This document shows, piece by piece, positions 1-9,136 of a stretch of 64,000 nucleotides of DNA; within the stretch, counting starts at the first letter, position 1, and every line of letters starts with the position of its first letter. Both the position numbers and the translations under genes were made by a program. This DNA comes from CAVWDU01 sp963840725 (GTDB lineage Bacteria > Pseudomonadota > Gammaproteobacteria > Pseudomonadales > Halieaceae). The notes under the pieces are model-generated. The model saw only the letters and a program-made list of their open reading frames with translations, did not search any database and was not told the origin of the DNA. The DNA lies in NCBI GenBank assembly GCA_963840725.1, contig CAWIZY010000016.1, positions 682,001 through 746,000 on the forward strand, written 5' to 3'.

Positions 1-1367
1 ATGCCAACTCCCTGAAACTGCATGAGGTCGTTTTGGAGCTGGGCGACGGTCAATTGCGCGTGGACGGAACCTTGCAGCAACCGCCCGATTTTACGGGCAC
101 CAATATGATATTAGAGGGAAACCTACCCGACCTTTCAGTCTTCAGCAGACTCGCCGACAGAGAGTTGCCCGCGCTTCCGGGGCGCCTCAAATTCCATGCC
201 GTCGGCCAAGGCAATAAATTGATAGTCAATGATATTGTCGCCACTTTGGGTAGCAGCGATATCGTGGGGGACTTCAGTTTACAGACCGGGGGCACACAGG
301 TGATAAACGCCAACTTTCACTCCAGGCAACTGGATCTGACGTCGCTGCTACTACCGCTCCAGGACGTCACTACTGCAGCGCCACAGCAGCCGGCGGCACA
401 GCGACGCCAGCCCGGCGCCCGACGCAGGAGTCAGGAAAAGCTTATTCCCGACACCCCGATTCCACTGGATGTTTTTGAAGACCTGTTGGCGACAGTCAAA
501 ATTCGCATCGACAAACTGCGCCTGGATGCACACACACTGCGCAACGTTCATCTGGACAGCACGGTCAAGGACGGAGCGTTCACTGTGAGTCAGCTGGAAT
601 TCACTGCTGATCGTGGGGGACAGCTACAGGGCCAGGCCAGGCTAAGCCCAACCGCCCGGGGTGGCGCCCTGCAGATGCGACTTTCGGGTGAATCCCTCAG
701 CTTCGGATTACCGGCTGAGACCCAAAAGGAACTGCTCAACCTACCCCAGTATGAATACCTCCTGGCGCTTGAGTCAGAGGGCAAAACCGTGCGGGAGATG
801 GCGGCAAGCATGAACGGTTACCTGACACTGAGAGCGGGCAAAGGCAGAGTCAAGGCCGGGGAGTTTCGCTTTCTGACTAATGACTTTGTGGCGCAACTGC
901 TCGAGGCAATAAACCCGTTTTCGGTCAAGGATCCTTACACCAAGGTCAAATGCGCCACCGTGTTGGCCGCCGTCGAGGGTGGACAGGTAGCGGGCAAACC
1001 AATTCTGGTTTTCAGCAGTGACCGCTTGAACGTATTCTCCGACGCCACCGTCAACCTGGCCAATGAAACCATCGACGTGACATTTAACACAGTGCCACAG
1101 AAGGGACTGGGGCTCAGCCTGTCAAACCTGATCAACCCCTACATCAAGGTTAGTGGAACGCTGGCCGCTCCCGTCCTCACGCTTAATGCCGAACAGACCA
1201 TTATTGAGGGAACCGCTACAGTCGCCACCGGTGGTCTGTACATCGTGGCCAAGGGTTTCAAGGACCGCTACCTGTCCTCCAAGGATCCCTGTGGAAAAGC
1301 GTACCAGGAAGCCGGCCAGTACATTGAGGCAATGAAAAAGAAATACGGGGCTGCGCGACTCCAGTGA
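1..1367 (+). CDS. AsmA family protein, C-terminal part (5' end outside window)
   Basis: The frame is already open at base 3, so the gene begins upstream of the window and only about the last 455 residues are present. The sequence has the beta-rich, repeat-like character of the AsmA C-terminal region, with repeated 'G.L.G....S' patterns and a closing segment around a non-maximal 'ISPY/NPYIKVSGTL' type motif typical of AsmA-like proteins. A basic linker rich in R and Q lies about one third into the visible part. AsmA-like proteins are inner-membrane-anchored periplasmic proteins linked to outer-membrane lipid homeostasis. The family call rests on overall pattern; the exact function is not visible. 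Confidence 0.7.
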   Translation, partial: ANSLKLHEVVLELGDGQLRVDGTLQQPPDFTGTNMILEGNLPDLSVFSRLADRELPALPGRLKFHAVGQGNKLIVNDIVATLGSSDIVGDFSLQTGGTQVINANFHSRQLDLTSLLLPLQDVTTAAPQQPAAQRRQPGARRRSQEKLIPDTPIPLDVFEDLLATVKIRIDKLRLDAHTLRNVHLDSTVKDGAFTVSQLEFTADRGGQLQGQARLSPTARGGALQMRLSGESLSFGLPAETQKELLNLPQYEYLLALESEGKTVREMAASMNGYLTLRAGKGRVKAGEFRFLTNDFVAQLLEAINPFSVKDPYTKVKCATVLAAVEGGQVAGKPILVFSSDRLNVFSDATVNLANETIDVTFNTVPQKGLGLSLSNLINPYIKVSGTLAAPVLTLNAEQTIIEGTATVATGGLYIVAKGFKDRYLSSKDPCGKAYQEAGQYIEAMKKKYGAARLQ

Positions 1368-1377
1368 AACCAGCGCT

Positions 1378-2106
1378 TCAAGAGCCCTTCCGGGCTGCCT
1401 GGTTCTGGTCACGAATCTCCCCCCAGGACTCCCGCAACCACCCGGCCCAACGGGTGAAAATTCGCCTGGCATCCGCTTGATTGGTCACACTGTTGGTCCA
1501 TTTTGCATACCCCGAATCGCGCACCATCTGGCGATCGATGGCTCTCGCCAGAATATCGCCTGTGACCGAGTCAAACATCTCCAGATACAGCGTGGCTTGA
1601 ATGGACGACGTCGTGTACTGTTGTGACCGCCCACCGGTAGGCACATCCGGCGCCGTTACCACCAGGTCGACAATCGCCGAACGCAGCAGCAGCACATCGT
1701 CACCGGGCTCGGTGACCAGAGGAAAACCAGCGTCAGATTCGAGTTCCTGCTTGAACGCTTCGTTCAAGAGGTCAGCAGCCGCCGCCTTCATCTTGTCTAT
1801 GTGACTCTTCGGAACACGGCGTCCACCTACCCGTGTGTCGCGCTCCCAGTTTTTCTTGAATGCCACATAGGGCTCCAACATCATGTACCTGGTGTAACTG
1901 CTGAAATCCACCTCGGGGTCGACGTAGACCGCTGCGGCTCGGGTACTTTCCACCAGTTCCAGGCCATCGTAGCTTATCTCAGCCTGTTCGGACTGTACCG
2001 GGGCGCCCGTCAAACTCAGACCAACCCATACCACAGCCATTAGCGCTGCCAGTTTCATTGCCGCAAATGCTTTGCCACTGCTGCCCTGTCGTTGGGATAG
2101 ATTCAT
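1378..2106 (-). CDS. DUF3313 domain-containing exported protein
   Basis: This is a 242-residue protein. The ATG start at 2106 is preceded by a strong AAGGAG ribosome site. The N-terminus carries a Sec-type signal peptide (hydrophobic MKLAALMAVVWVGLSLTG) with no lipobox cysteine. The mature part has the 'F..Y.R..ML.PY..F' opening and the '...LL..AF..EL' and 'L..E.FDS.TG..LAR..D' patterns I associate with DUF3313 (lipo)proteins of unknown function. It ends 10 bp from the convergent AsmA gene. No catalytic residues are evident. Confidence 0.7.
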   Translation of the reverse strand: MNLSQRQGSSGKAFAAMKLAALMAVVWVGLSLTGAPVQSEQAEISYDGLELVESTRAAAVYVDPEVDFSSYTRYMMLEPYVAFKKNWERDTRVGGRRVPKSHIDKMKAAAADLLNEAFKQELESDAGFPLVTEPGDDVLLLRSAIVDLVVTAPDVPTGGRSQQYTTSSIQATLYLEMFDSVTGDILARAIDRQMVRDSGYAKWTNSVTNQADARRIFTRWAGWLRESWGEIRDQNQAARKGS

Positions 2107-2314
2107 CGTCTATTTTTCTCCTTAAAAAAACTCTGGCTCGGCCCTGAAGCTAGCCCTGGCCTGCTTCCCCCCGGCATGAGCTTATTACTGACCGCTGCCT
2201 GATAGCATATTCACGCGCAGGCTCACTGCTTGAGGCACAAGCACCCGGAGTGGCGGCTCCTTTCTATTCATGCTTAAATCTTCCGGACTGTATTTTATCG
2301 CGGCACCCCGTCGA

Positions 2315-4177
2315 ATGCTATTCAAGTCACAGGACTCGCTACCGAAGAAGCAGCTCGGGCCATACCGATCGCTTATTATCGGGCTGCTGTCTGCACTCAT
2401 TGCGGGCTGTGTGTCGCCGCAAATACCGCCTGATGACTGTCCACCTGGCACCCAGGCACTGACCAATTGCCCACCGTTGCAGGCCATCGATCACCCGGCG
2501 ACCAATGATTGGTACAACGCCAGGACCTGGAAACCGGCCGGAGAATGGGCGAGAGACCCCATTGAGATCGGCCGGGAAGCCCGGATCCCTATCCAGGACG
2601 CCCGCGTGAAATTGCTGGGAACCAGGAGCGAGGATGCGCTGTATTCCCTGGCGGCAAAAATCTATATGGTGGAGCAAGCCGAGCACAGCGTTGATGCTGT
2701 CTACTACATTTTTAAGGACGATCTGGTGGGCAAAGCGTTTCTGGGTGCGCTCTGTAACGCGGTGCAACGCGGGGTTGATGTGCGCCTGCTGGTGGACTCT
2801 CTAGGCAGCATCAGCATCGACAAAAACTGGTTCCGAGCCCTGTACCAGTGTCAGCTAAACGCTGGTTTTATACGCAACCGGGATGGTGAGCTGACCACCA
2901 ATCGTGCGCGAGTGCAGGTCGTCATTTTCAATGCGATCTCCAAAGTCTTTGTGAACATCAACCGCCGCTCGCATGACAAACTTATGGTGGTTGATGGTTT
3001 CGTAGCAGACAAAGCCATCATCGTTACCGGCGGCCGCAATATGTCGCTGTCATACTACGGCATCAACGCGGACGGCTCGCCCAATCCGGACACCTATCTG
3101 GACGGAGAGCTGTTACTGCGGCCAGGCGAATCAGAAGTTGGCACGCCCACCCTGGGTCACGTTTCAGAACTGTACTTCGGCCTGCTCAATGGCTACAAAA
3201 ACAACAAACAGATTTCTGGCAGAGTCGGGCCGGATCGACAAAGCGTCTACCCTCAGAGGGAGCAGTCGCTGAAAAATGCTCTTACGAAATTGAAGTCTCT
3301 GCCGCTGATGGCGGAGAGCCTGGCCGCAATGCCCGAGTTTATGAACACCGGCTTTCGCCGTGGCGAAGTCAGGCTGGCACACGAGTTTGCCAACCTGACC
3401 AACAAACGAGTTGTCTCAGAAGCGGTGGAAAACCTGAAGAATAACCCCAACTCGATCATGGGCCTGTTCGCCAGAGTTGAGTCCACCCAGCAAAAACATG
3501 TCAGGATCGTCTCGCCCTATCTTTTTGCCGCACGCTACTACGGGCCCGATGGCGAGGTACTACTCGACGAGGCGGAGGAAGTCAGGGCCTGGCTGGCGGC
3601 GGATCCGGAGCGTACCTATGAAGTCATAACCAATTCTGTCCTCACCTCGGACAACTTCTCGGCCCAGTCAGTCGTGGATACCGACATGGCGCCTCGTCTC
3701 CTACTGAATGACGAACAGCGCAAGCTTTGGGAGGCAGGCAACGAAACGGCGGAATCCAACACCCGCCTGCTGGAGAGCATCGACTGGCAGGCCATGTTAA
3801 ACAATCCAAGACTCAAGGTGTATGAGACGGGCCGCCTGGATGACAGTTCACTGGGTGGCGACGTGGACTACGGCAAGCTCCATGCTAAATATTTTCTCTC
3901 TGACAGAATGGGCTTTCTCGGTACGGCAAACTTCGATTATCGGTCGCGCCTGTTCAATAACGAAATGGGGTTTTTCTTTATCAGTGAGGCGCTGAGCCGT
4001 GACTTGCTCGAGGACTTTGAATACCTCAAAACCCGTTCCTATCTTTGGGGGTCACCAGAGTGGCTGGAGATGCGCCGGCAACTGATAGATCAGGGGGGAA
4101 TCAAGGGCTGGACTACAGACTACCAGGGAAAACTGTTCCGATTTCTTGAAAGCACCGGACTGAGCTGGTTTTTCTAG
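2315..4177 (+). CDS. Phospholipase D-family lipoprotein (cardiolipin synthase-like)
   Basis: About 620 residues with two HKD-type motifs: HDKLMVVDG near residue 220 and HAKYFLSD near residue 523, the latter followed by GTANFDYRS. This is the paired-motif layout of the PLD superfamily (cardiolipin synthase and related phosphatidyltransferases or nucleases). A hydrophobic stretch ending in the lipobox LIAGC lies near residue 32, so the protein is probably a periplasm-facing lipoprotein. Start choice is uncertain: an in-frame ATG at 2270 would give an unusually long n-region, and neither start has a clear ribosome site. The substrate cannot be told from the sequence. Confidence 0.75.
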   Translation: MLFKSQDSLPKKQLGPYRSLIIGLLSALIAGCVSPQIPPDDCPPGTQALTNCPPLQAIDHPATNDWYNARTWKPAGEWARDPIEIGREARIPIQDARVKLLGTRSEDALYSLAAKIYMVEQAEHSVDAVYYIFKDDLVGKAFLGALCNAVQRGVDVRLLVDSLGSISIDKNWFRALYQCQLNAGFIRNRDGELTTNRARVQVVIFNAISKVFVNINRRSHDKLMVVDGFVADKAIIVTGGRNMSLSYYGINADGSPNPDTYLDGELLLRPGESEVGTPTLGHVSELYFGLLNGYKNNKQISGRVGPDRQSVYPQREQSLKNALTKLKSLPLMAESLAAMPEFMNTGFRRGEVRLAHEFANLTNKRVVSEAVENLKNNPNSIMGLFARVESTQQKHVRIVSPYLFAARYYGPDGEVLLDEAEEVRAWLAADPERTYEVITNSVLTSDNFSAQSVVDTDMAPRLLLNDEQRKLWEAGNETAESNTRLLESIDWQAMLNNPRLKVYETGRLDDSSLGGDVDYGKLHAKYFLSDRMGFLGTANFDYRSRLFNNEMGFFFISEALSRDLLEDFEYLKTRSYLWGSPEWLEMRRQLIDQGGIKGWTTDYQGKLFRFLESTGLSWFF

Positions 4178-4461
4178 CCCAGAGGCCGACTCGGATATGC
4201 CGCGGAGATCGCAGCAGCCGCTACCAACATCGAAGACAAGGAATCCAGCGCTTGGGGCAGTTGCATGCGTAGCTTCATCCTGCTGCCCGCCTGAATCAGA
4301 ACTGACTGCGCGACACTCACCGCGCTGAGATTTTCGGCGGGCGTGCTCGTCCCAACCCAGAGGATGGCGCTGCACTTGATCGCGGTGACAGCCTGGCACA
4401 CAGCGACACTATCGATTTCCAGGGTTCTGGTCTGGGCGAGTGAGGGGTCTCAGTTGCGCGC

Positions 4462-5313
4462 TCAACTGCGGCTTCCAAGCCGCGGGAGAAGCCGAGGCGT
4501 GCTGTCCCGATACTGACGGTAGGCAGGGTCCTGACCCCAGCGCTGTTCGGCTTTGCGCTCCAGCAAGGGTATGCCACTGACCCGGGTCAGCAACAGAAAA
4601 ACAAACAGCGGTGACAGCAATGTGACGTAACGCCAACCATCCAGTGCCGGTAGGGCCAGCAGGGCAATGCCAGCCCAGAGCAAAATCTCACCGAAATAAT
4701 TGGGATGCCGTGATCGCGACCAGAGTCCGGTTCGGATAAAGTCTGTTGCCCCGCCAGTGCGCCGAAACACCTGTTTCTGACGATCGGCTACGACCTCGAT
4801 CGAGAACCCCAGTACCCAAACTAGCACAGCGAGTGTATCCGCCCAGGCCAGCGGCGCTGGCGTGCTGCCTGTGATGGCTGCGAGCGCGCAGGCCGCTGTG
4901 AACAAAACCCAGAGACCCTGCAGATTCCAGGTGAGAAAAAACCGCGGCGCCGACGGCTTGATCCGCTCAAAGCGTGAGTCCGATCCGTCTCTGCGAATAC
5001 GCAGGAACAGGAAACTGCCCAGCCGCGCCGCCCAAACCCCGATCAGTGCTGCCAGCAGCAATGAGCGGCTGTCAAACGCCGCGCTCAGCAAAACCGCCAA
5101 ACCGGTTACCGCGATGTAGGTCAGACTCCCCGTGAGGTCGTAGAATTTCTCTGTCTGCAAGCAGTAGGCTGGCAGAAACGCCAGCCATTGGACCCCGAAT
5201 GCGACCAGGGCACAGACGGCAAACACCGGCCACCCTGCCCAGAGCTGTCCCCCCTGGGAGCCCGCCCAGGTCATCATTGCGGCCAGGCCCGCAACTGCGG
5301 GCAGTGCTTTCAT
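4462..5313 (-). CDS. DUF1295 domain membrane protein (steroid 5-alpha-reductase-like)
   Basis: This 283-residue polytopic membrane protein carries the C-terminal signature 'TGLW..SRHPNYFGE.LLW.G', the NADPH-binding type motif of the DUF1295/steroid 5-alpha-reductase/ICMT-like superfamily. Several hydrophobic helices precede it. Its ATG overlaps the stop of the upstream flavin oxidoreductase by 4 bp (ATGA), so the two genes are probably translationally coupled. Family members are usually annotated as uncharacterised; reduction of a hydrophobic enone or a methyl transfer cannot be distinguished here. Confidence 0.8.
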   Translation of the reverse strand: MKALPAVAGLAAMMTWAGSQGGQLWAGWPVFAVCALVAFGVQWLAFLPAYCLQTEKFYDLTGSLTYIAVTGLAVLLSAAFDSRSLLLAALIGVWAARLGSFLFLRIRRDGSDSRFERIKPSAPRFFLTWNLQGLWVLFTAACALAAITGSTPAPLAWADTLAVLVWVLGFSIEVVADRQKQVFRRTGGATDFIRTGLWSRSRHPNYFGEILLWAGIALLALPALDGWRYVTLLSPLFVFLLLTRVSGIPLLERKAEQRWGQDPAYRQYRDSTPRLLPRLGSRS

Positions 5314-6593
5314 CGGTCTGCCAGCTGCTTTTTTTGCAGGGCCATCATGCGCCGCGTTGCCTGCATCACAGACAGGCCGGGGTCGGCTTTACCGGTCGTG
5401 CCCAGCAGATCCAATTGAGCATAAAACCAGTACTGCACAGCAAAAGTCCCCATGACCCGCAGTGTCTTGAGTCGGTTTAGCCCGCTCAGCCACGGCGGAA
5501 GCAGCGACAGTTGTGCCTCGTAGCGAGGCAGTGTGTCAAGGCCACCAAAAATGCGCGCAGGGGCATCGGTAAGCACACACATCGGGCGGCCAATGCCAAT
5601 CAGGTCCACGTCACCTGCGGTGAGGCACTGGGTCATAATGTCTCTGCGGCGAAAACCACCGGTGACCATCAGCGGGATGGCGACCTTTGCCTGCATCGCC
5701 TTGGCAAAGTCTACAAAATAGGCCTCGCGCGCCAGAGTCGACTCGGCCACGGTCTGGCTCTCTTCCTCCTCAATACCTTCCACGCCCAACAGCTTAGGCT
5801 GTTCGTAGGTGCCGCCGGAAATCTCTATCAGGTCGACGCCCGCCTGCTCCAGCCACCCGGCCACCTGTAGACTGTCTTCGAAATCAAAACCGCCCTTTTG
5901 AAAATCCGCACTGTTGAGCTTGACCGCCACCGGAAAGCCGGGCCCAACCGCATCGCGCACTTCGGAAATGATCTCCAACAGAATCCGCGCGCGGTTAGCC
6001 AGGTTGCCACCGTACTCGTCATCGCGCAGATTGCTGAGCGGGCTGAGGAACTGTGACAACAGGTAGCCGTGTGCAGCGTGGACCTGAACACCCGTGAACC
6101 CGGCCACTTGCAGAGCTCGCGCGCAGGTACCGAAACGACCTACGATATCGGCGATTTCCGCCGTCGTCAGCGGCACCGGTACGCCAAACTGCCCACCGGG
6201 TAAATCCAGTTTGATCGCCGAGGGAGCCTTGGGGTGAGGATTGACCATCTTCTGGGTCTGGCGCCCGGCGTGACTGATTTGACCCCAGAAATGGTTGCCG
6301 TTGCGCGTCGCGGCAGACGCCCAGCTCGCCAGGGCTTTCGCCATTGCCGCATCGGGTTCGCGCTCAATCACAACATTGCCCGGGCGTTCGAGATGCGCTG
6401 CGTCAACCTGAATATTGCCCGAGAGCAGAAGTCCGGCTCCGCCGTCACTCCACAAACCATAGAGCTGCTCCAGCTCCGGGGTCGCAACACCTGCGGAAGT
6501 GGCCAGACCCTCGGTCATTGCGGCCTTTGCCAGCCGGTTCGGCACGCTGACACCGCAGGGAAGGTCCAGTGGCTGTTGTAATAGGTCGGTCAT
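5310..6593 (-). CDS. NADH:flavin oxidoreductase, Old Yellow Enzyme family
   Basis: 427 residues from the ATG at 6593 (sequence MTDLLQQP). A longer in-frame extension to 6731 looks non-coding. The protein shows the OYE TIM-barrel hallmarks: 'LPCGVSVPNRLAKAAMTE' at the N-terminus, 'GQISHAGRQ', and 'VHAAHGYLLSQFLSPLSN.R.D.YGG', which contains the substrate-binding His pair and the flavin-domain signature. It probably binds FMN and reduces activated alkenes or related substrates in the cytoplasm. It is the first gene of a two-gene unit with the DUF1295 protein, which hints at a shared lipid or sterol-like substrate, but that is inference. Confidence 0.85.
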   Translation of the reverse strand: MTDLLQQPLDLPCGVSVPNRLAKAAMTEGLATSAGVATPELEQLYGLWSDGGAGLLLSGNIQVDAAHLERPGNVVIEREPDAAMAKALASWASAATRNGNHFWGQISHAGRQTQKMVNPHPKAPSAIKLDLPGGQFGVPVPLTTAEIADIVGRFGTCARALQVAGFTGVQVHAAHGYLLSQFLSPLSNLRDDEYGGNLANRARILLEIISEVRDAVGPGFPVAVKLNSADFQKGGFDFEDSLQVAGWLEQAGVDLIEISGGTYEQPKLLGVEGIEEEESQTVAESTLAREAYFVDFAKAMQAKVAIPLMVTGGFRRRDIMTQCLTAGDVDLIGIGRPMCVLTDAPARIFGGLDTLPRYEAQLSLLPPWLSGLNRLKTLRVMGTFAVQYWFYAQLDLLGTTGKADPGLSVMQATRRMMALQKKQLADR

Positions 6594-6834
6594 TGATGCT
6601 CCTTGATGGGTGCGGCTTGGCAGCTGCCGCCGGGTTTCGCGCCGAGGGTACCACGCCATTAGTTGGCAGAGGCAGCCCAATGAGAAGAAGCTGCTGTGCG
6701 CCAATGCGCACGGAACTGGCCGGACCGGCAAACTGTGCCATACTCATCGCGACCGGGCAAAGATGCACCGTCAGTCGCACAGGACTTCCGCCGACAGACC
6801 GCGACCCAGGGGCGGCATTCAAGGAGGAAACACC

Positions 6835-7701
6835 ATGGGTAAAGTAATGCAGACACGACCCACGCTACCGGTAGCCATGATCGCCTCACTGATGGTTGTC
6901 CTGGCTGGCTGCACAACCGAGCCGCACAGCTCCAGCGACCCCCAACCAATCCCGGCAATGGGCACCGCCTACTACGCGCAATGCAATGGCAAAGTTACCG
7001 ATCTGCAAAACGTGCTCGACCCTATTGTGGCCAAAATGACCGCGCAGCAGATACCCTACACCCGGAATCCAGCCAATGAGTGGCGGGACTGTTCCGGGAA
7101 TTTTCTGCGCCTTTCCAGCTACCTGGCGTCTGCCTGCCCTGACAATCAGGCTTTTCTGGCAGCTCCCGCGGGGATTACGGATTACCGGGCGGGGGCGGAC
7201 AACACCGCGCCCCGCAATGGACCCGCAGCCGGTGGGGAGACACCCCGCAGAAGCCGTGATATTGCGCGCTGGTACAATGCCCAGGGGCGCTTTACTCCAA
7301 TTTACTATGACGGGATCAACGCCCCCGATGAGAGGCCAGCAGATCTGGCCGCCATACGCGAACGGATTCGCCCCGGCGCCGTACTGTGGTTTTCCCTCTC
7401 CCAACCGACATCGAACGACGGATTGGAGGGTCTCTTTACCAAGACCGTATCCCGAGGCCCCCACATAAATCACATGGCGGTGGTCACAGACGTCACCCGG
7501 GATCAGAACGGCCATGTCACCGAATACGCCATGTACCACGGACGAACTGCAGGAAAACCGGGTTCCGTGACCCGGGTGCACTATTGGGACTGGCCGAAGA
7601 AATACCTGGATAACGGCAAAAAGGCCTATCCGTCACTGGGCTACTGGAATCAGTATCTGGTCGGCATCGGCACTCTCGTACCGATAGTCGGCGGTCCGTG
7701 A
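6835..7701 (+). CDS. NlpC/P60-like (papain-fold) lipoprotein
   Basis: 288 residues from the ATG at 6835, preceded by a good GGAGG ribosome site. The N-terminus is a lipoprotein signal with lipobox VLAGC. The probable catalytic Cys86 lies in the context RDCSGNFLRL and the probable His213 in HINHMAVVTD, the order and spacing seen in NlpC/P60 and related papain-fold cell-wall hydrolases. A further YHGRTAG motif follows. The best guess is an envelope-anchored amidase or endopeptidase. The N-terminal 80 residues are not recognisable, and the hydrolase call rests on the motif pattern only. Confidence 0.6.
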   Translation: MGKVMQTRPTLPVAMIASLMVVLAGCTTEPHSSSDPQPIPAMGTAYYAQCNGKVTDLQNVLDPIVAKMTAQQIPYTRNPANEWRDCSGNFLRLSSYLASACPDNQAFLAAPAGITDYRAGADNTAPRNGPAAGGETPRRSRDIARWYNAQGRFTPIYYDGINAPDERPADLAAIRERIRPGAVLWFSLSQPTSNDGLEGLFTKTVSRGPHINHMAVVTDVTRDQNGHVTEYAMYHGRTAGKPGSVTRVHYWDWPKKYLDNGKKAYPSLGYWNQYLVGIGTLVPIVGGP

Positions 7702-7702
7702 A

Positions 7703-7918
7703 GATGCCTAGCAGGACGGTTACGGACTGTTGAACGCCAGAATCGATTACGTGTTCGGTGGTGAAGGCAGCTGGATGGCCAGTCTATGGGGGCGCAACCT
7801 GAGCGACGAAGAGGTGGTTTCCAACAATATCATAACCGCGCCGCTCTATAACTCGCTGCGGGTTGGCTCCATGCTCCCGCCGCGAACCTATGGCGCCAGC
7901 TTGAGGTATCAATTTTAA
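7703..7918 (+). pseudogene. 3' remnant of a TonB-dependent receptor
   Basis: This reading frame encodes only the last beta-strands of a TonB-dependent outer-membrane receptor: a QDGYGLLNARI segment, a GRNLSDEE segment (typical '...W.RNL.D..Y'), and the terminal 'PRTYG.SLRYQF' with the C-terminal Phe that BamA substrates carry. An in-frame TAG lies at 7709-7711 and no upstream receptor sequence is present, so the rest of the gene (about 2 kb) is gone. It lies immediately after the NlpC/P60-like gene and before a tandem repeat, so a deletion or rearrangement junction is likely here. Confidence 0.75.
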
Positions 7919-7955
7919 GCCCATGCTAACATCCGCCTGTGGCATTGCAGCCTCA

Positions 7956-8050
7956 AGAAACCAGAGCCCCATGAAACCAGAGCCCCATGAAACCAGAGTC
8001 TCGTGAAACAAAAAGTCTCGTGAAACAAAAGTCTCGTGAAACCAAAGCAG
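7956..8050 (+). repeat. Imperfect 16-bp tandem repeat ending in the start codon of the next gene
   Basis: About six units related to ATGAAACCAGAGCCCC or GTGAAACAAAAGTCTC follow one another with one or two changes each. The last unit supplies the GTG start and the first codons of the Fe-S protein at 8036. Every unit carries a potential ATG or GTG start in the same relative place. Confidence 0.85.
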
Positions 8051-9136
8051 ACTGACTATAAACCCTCACCGGAACTGCTGGCACAGATGCCAGATGTTTC
8101 GGGCAACACTGTGAATGGCCTGGGCGAGACACAAGCATCCCCACCAAGACCTTTTTTCTGGCACCCGCCCGAACGCCAGACCCACGGTGGACTGCAGCAG
8201 TATATCGTCAGGCAACTGCGGCCCGCGGCAGGAGAAGATCGCTCATTTCGCAACCCCGATGTCGATCGCGGCCCCGCACTCATCGCGCGATCAGCACAAT
8301 GCACTAATGCACCCGCTGAACACTGGAGTCGTGAGGTCAAGGCTTTTGCCCTGGCAAACGAAGCAGACCTGGTCGGCCTGACCCCCATGCAAGAGGATTA
8401 CCTTTACCAGGGCTACCAGATCGCGGAACCCAACCTGATTATGATTGGGGTTGCACATGAGTTTGAACAGCTCGCGCAAGCACCCGGTTCAGCAGACAAC
8501 CCGGCGGCCTATTACGATCTGCATGATCAATACAATCGTGCGGCTCGGATCGCCAATCGACTGGTCAATTTCATTCGCGAGCAGGGTTTCAATGCGAGCT
8601 CGTATCCGGGCCCGATGGCGGATGCATTAAACATGATACCGGCGGCGATTGCCGCGGGGCTGGGCGAACTGGGCAAACACGGCTCCATGATCAACCGCCG
8701 CTATGGCTCCGGGTTCCGGCTGTCTGCTGTGGCCACCGACCTGCCGTTGATTTTCGACCAACCTGACGCGTTCGGTGTTGACGACATCTGCATCCAATGC
8801 CAGGCCTGCCGCAATGCCTGTCCGCCGGATGCCATTTTCGACGAGAAACAAATGGTGCGGGGCAGCCGTAAATGGTATGTCGACTTCGACAAGTGTATTC
8901 CCTATTTCGGTGAAAATTACGCCTGCGGTATCTGCATCGCTGTGTGTCCGTGGACCCTGCCCGGGGTTGCCGACAAGCTCTTGCTAACACTAGCCCGCAG
9001 GCAGGAAGAAAGACCGGACACAAGCGCTAACGGCGCCTCCAAACGGTCACCAACAGCTGGCCTCGCTCCCGGCCAGCCCAGCGATCAGCCCAGCGATCAG
9101 CCCAGCGATCAGCCCAGCGATCAGCCGAAAGAATAG
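8036..9136 (+). CDS. Two-[4Fe-4S] protein, reductive dehalogenase/QueG-like
   Basis: 366 residues from a GTG that lies inside a tandem repeat, so the true start is uncertain. The C-terminal half has two ferredoxin-type cysteine clusters: CIQCQACRNACP from residue 252 and a second YACGICIAVCPW cluster, with GGLGELGKHG-like residues ahead of them. This arrangement matches the Fe-S half of the epoxyqueuosine reductase/reductive dehalogenase superfamily. No Tat signal is seen. The last residues are a QPSD repeat encoded by a 12-bp tandem repeat that runs into the stop codon. It is convergent with the P450 and overlaps it by 16 bp. The substrate is unknown; it is probably not QueG itself because the N-terminal half looks different. 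Confidence 0.65.
   Translation: MKPKQTDYKPSPELLAQMPDVSGNTVNGLGETQASPPRPFFWHPPERQTHGGLQQYIVRQLRPAAGEDRSFRNPDVDRGPALIARSAQCTNAPAEHWSREVKAFALANEADLVGLTPMQEDYLYQGYQIAEPNLIMIGVAHEFEQLAQAPGSADNPAAYYDLHDQYNRAARIANRLVNFIREQGFNASSYPGPMADALNMIPAAIAAGLGELGKHGSMINRRYGSGFRLSAVATDLPLIFDQPDAFGVDDICIQCQACRNACPPDAIFDEKQMVRGSRKWYVDFDKCIPYFGENYACGICIAVCPWTLPGVADKLLLTLARRQEERPDTSANGASKRSPTAGLAPGQPSDQPSDQPSDQPSDQPKE
9074..9121 (+). repeat. 12-bp tandem repeat (4 copies) encoding QPSD units
   Basis: Four perfect copies of CAGCCCAGCGAT form the 3' end of the Fe-S protein gene and reach the stop of the convergent P450 gene. Copy-number change here would alter the C-terminal tail by four residues per unit without a frameshift. 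Confidence 0.9.

Noticed and set aside
4174..4401. 75-codon minus-strand frame after the DUF1295 gene (MCQAVTAIKC...)
   Set aside because: It needs a GTG start with no ribosome site, has no recognisable family and sits in the convergent gap; it could be a small unknown gene but I cannot support it.
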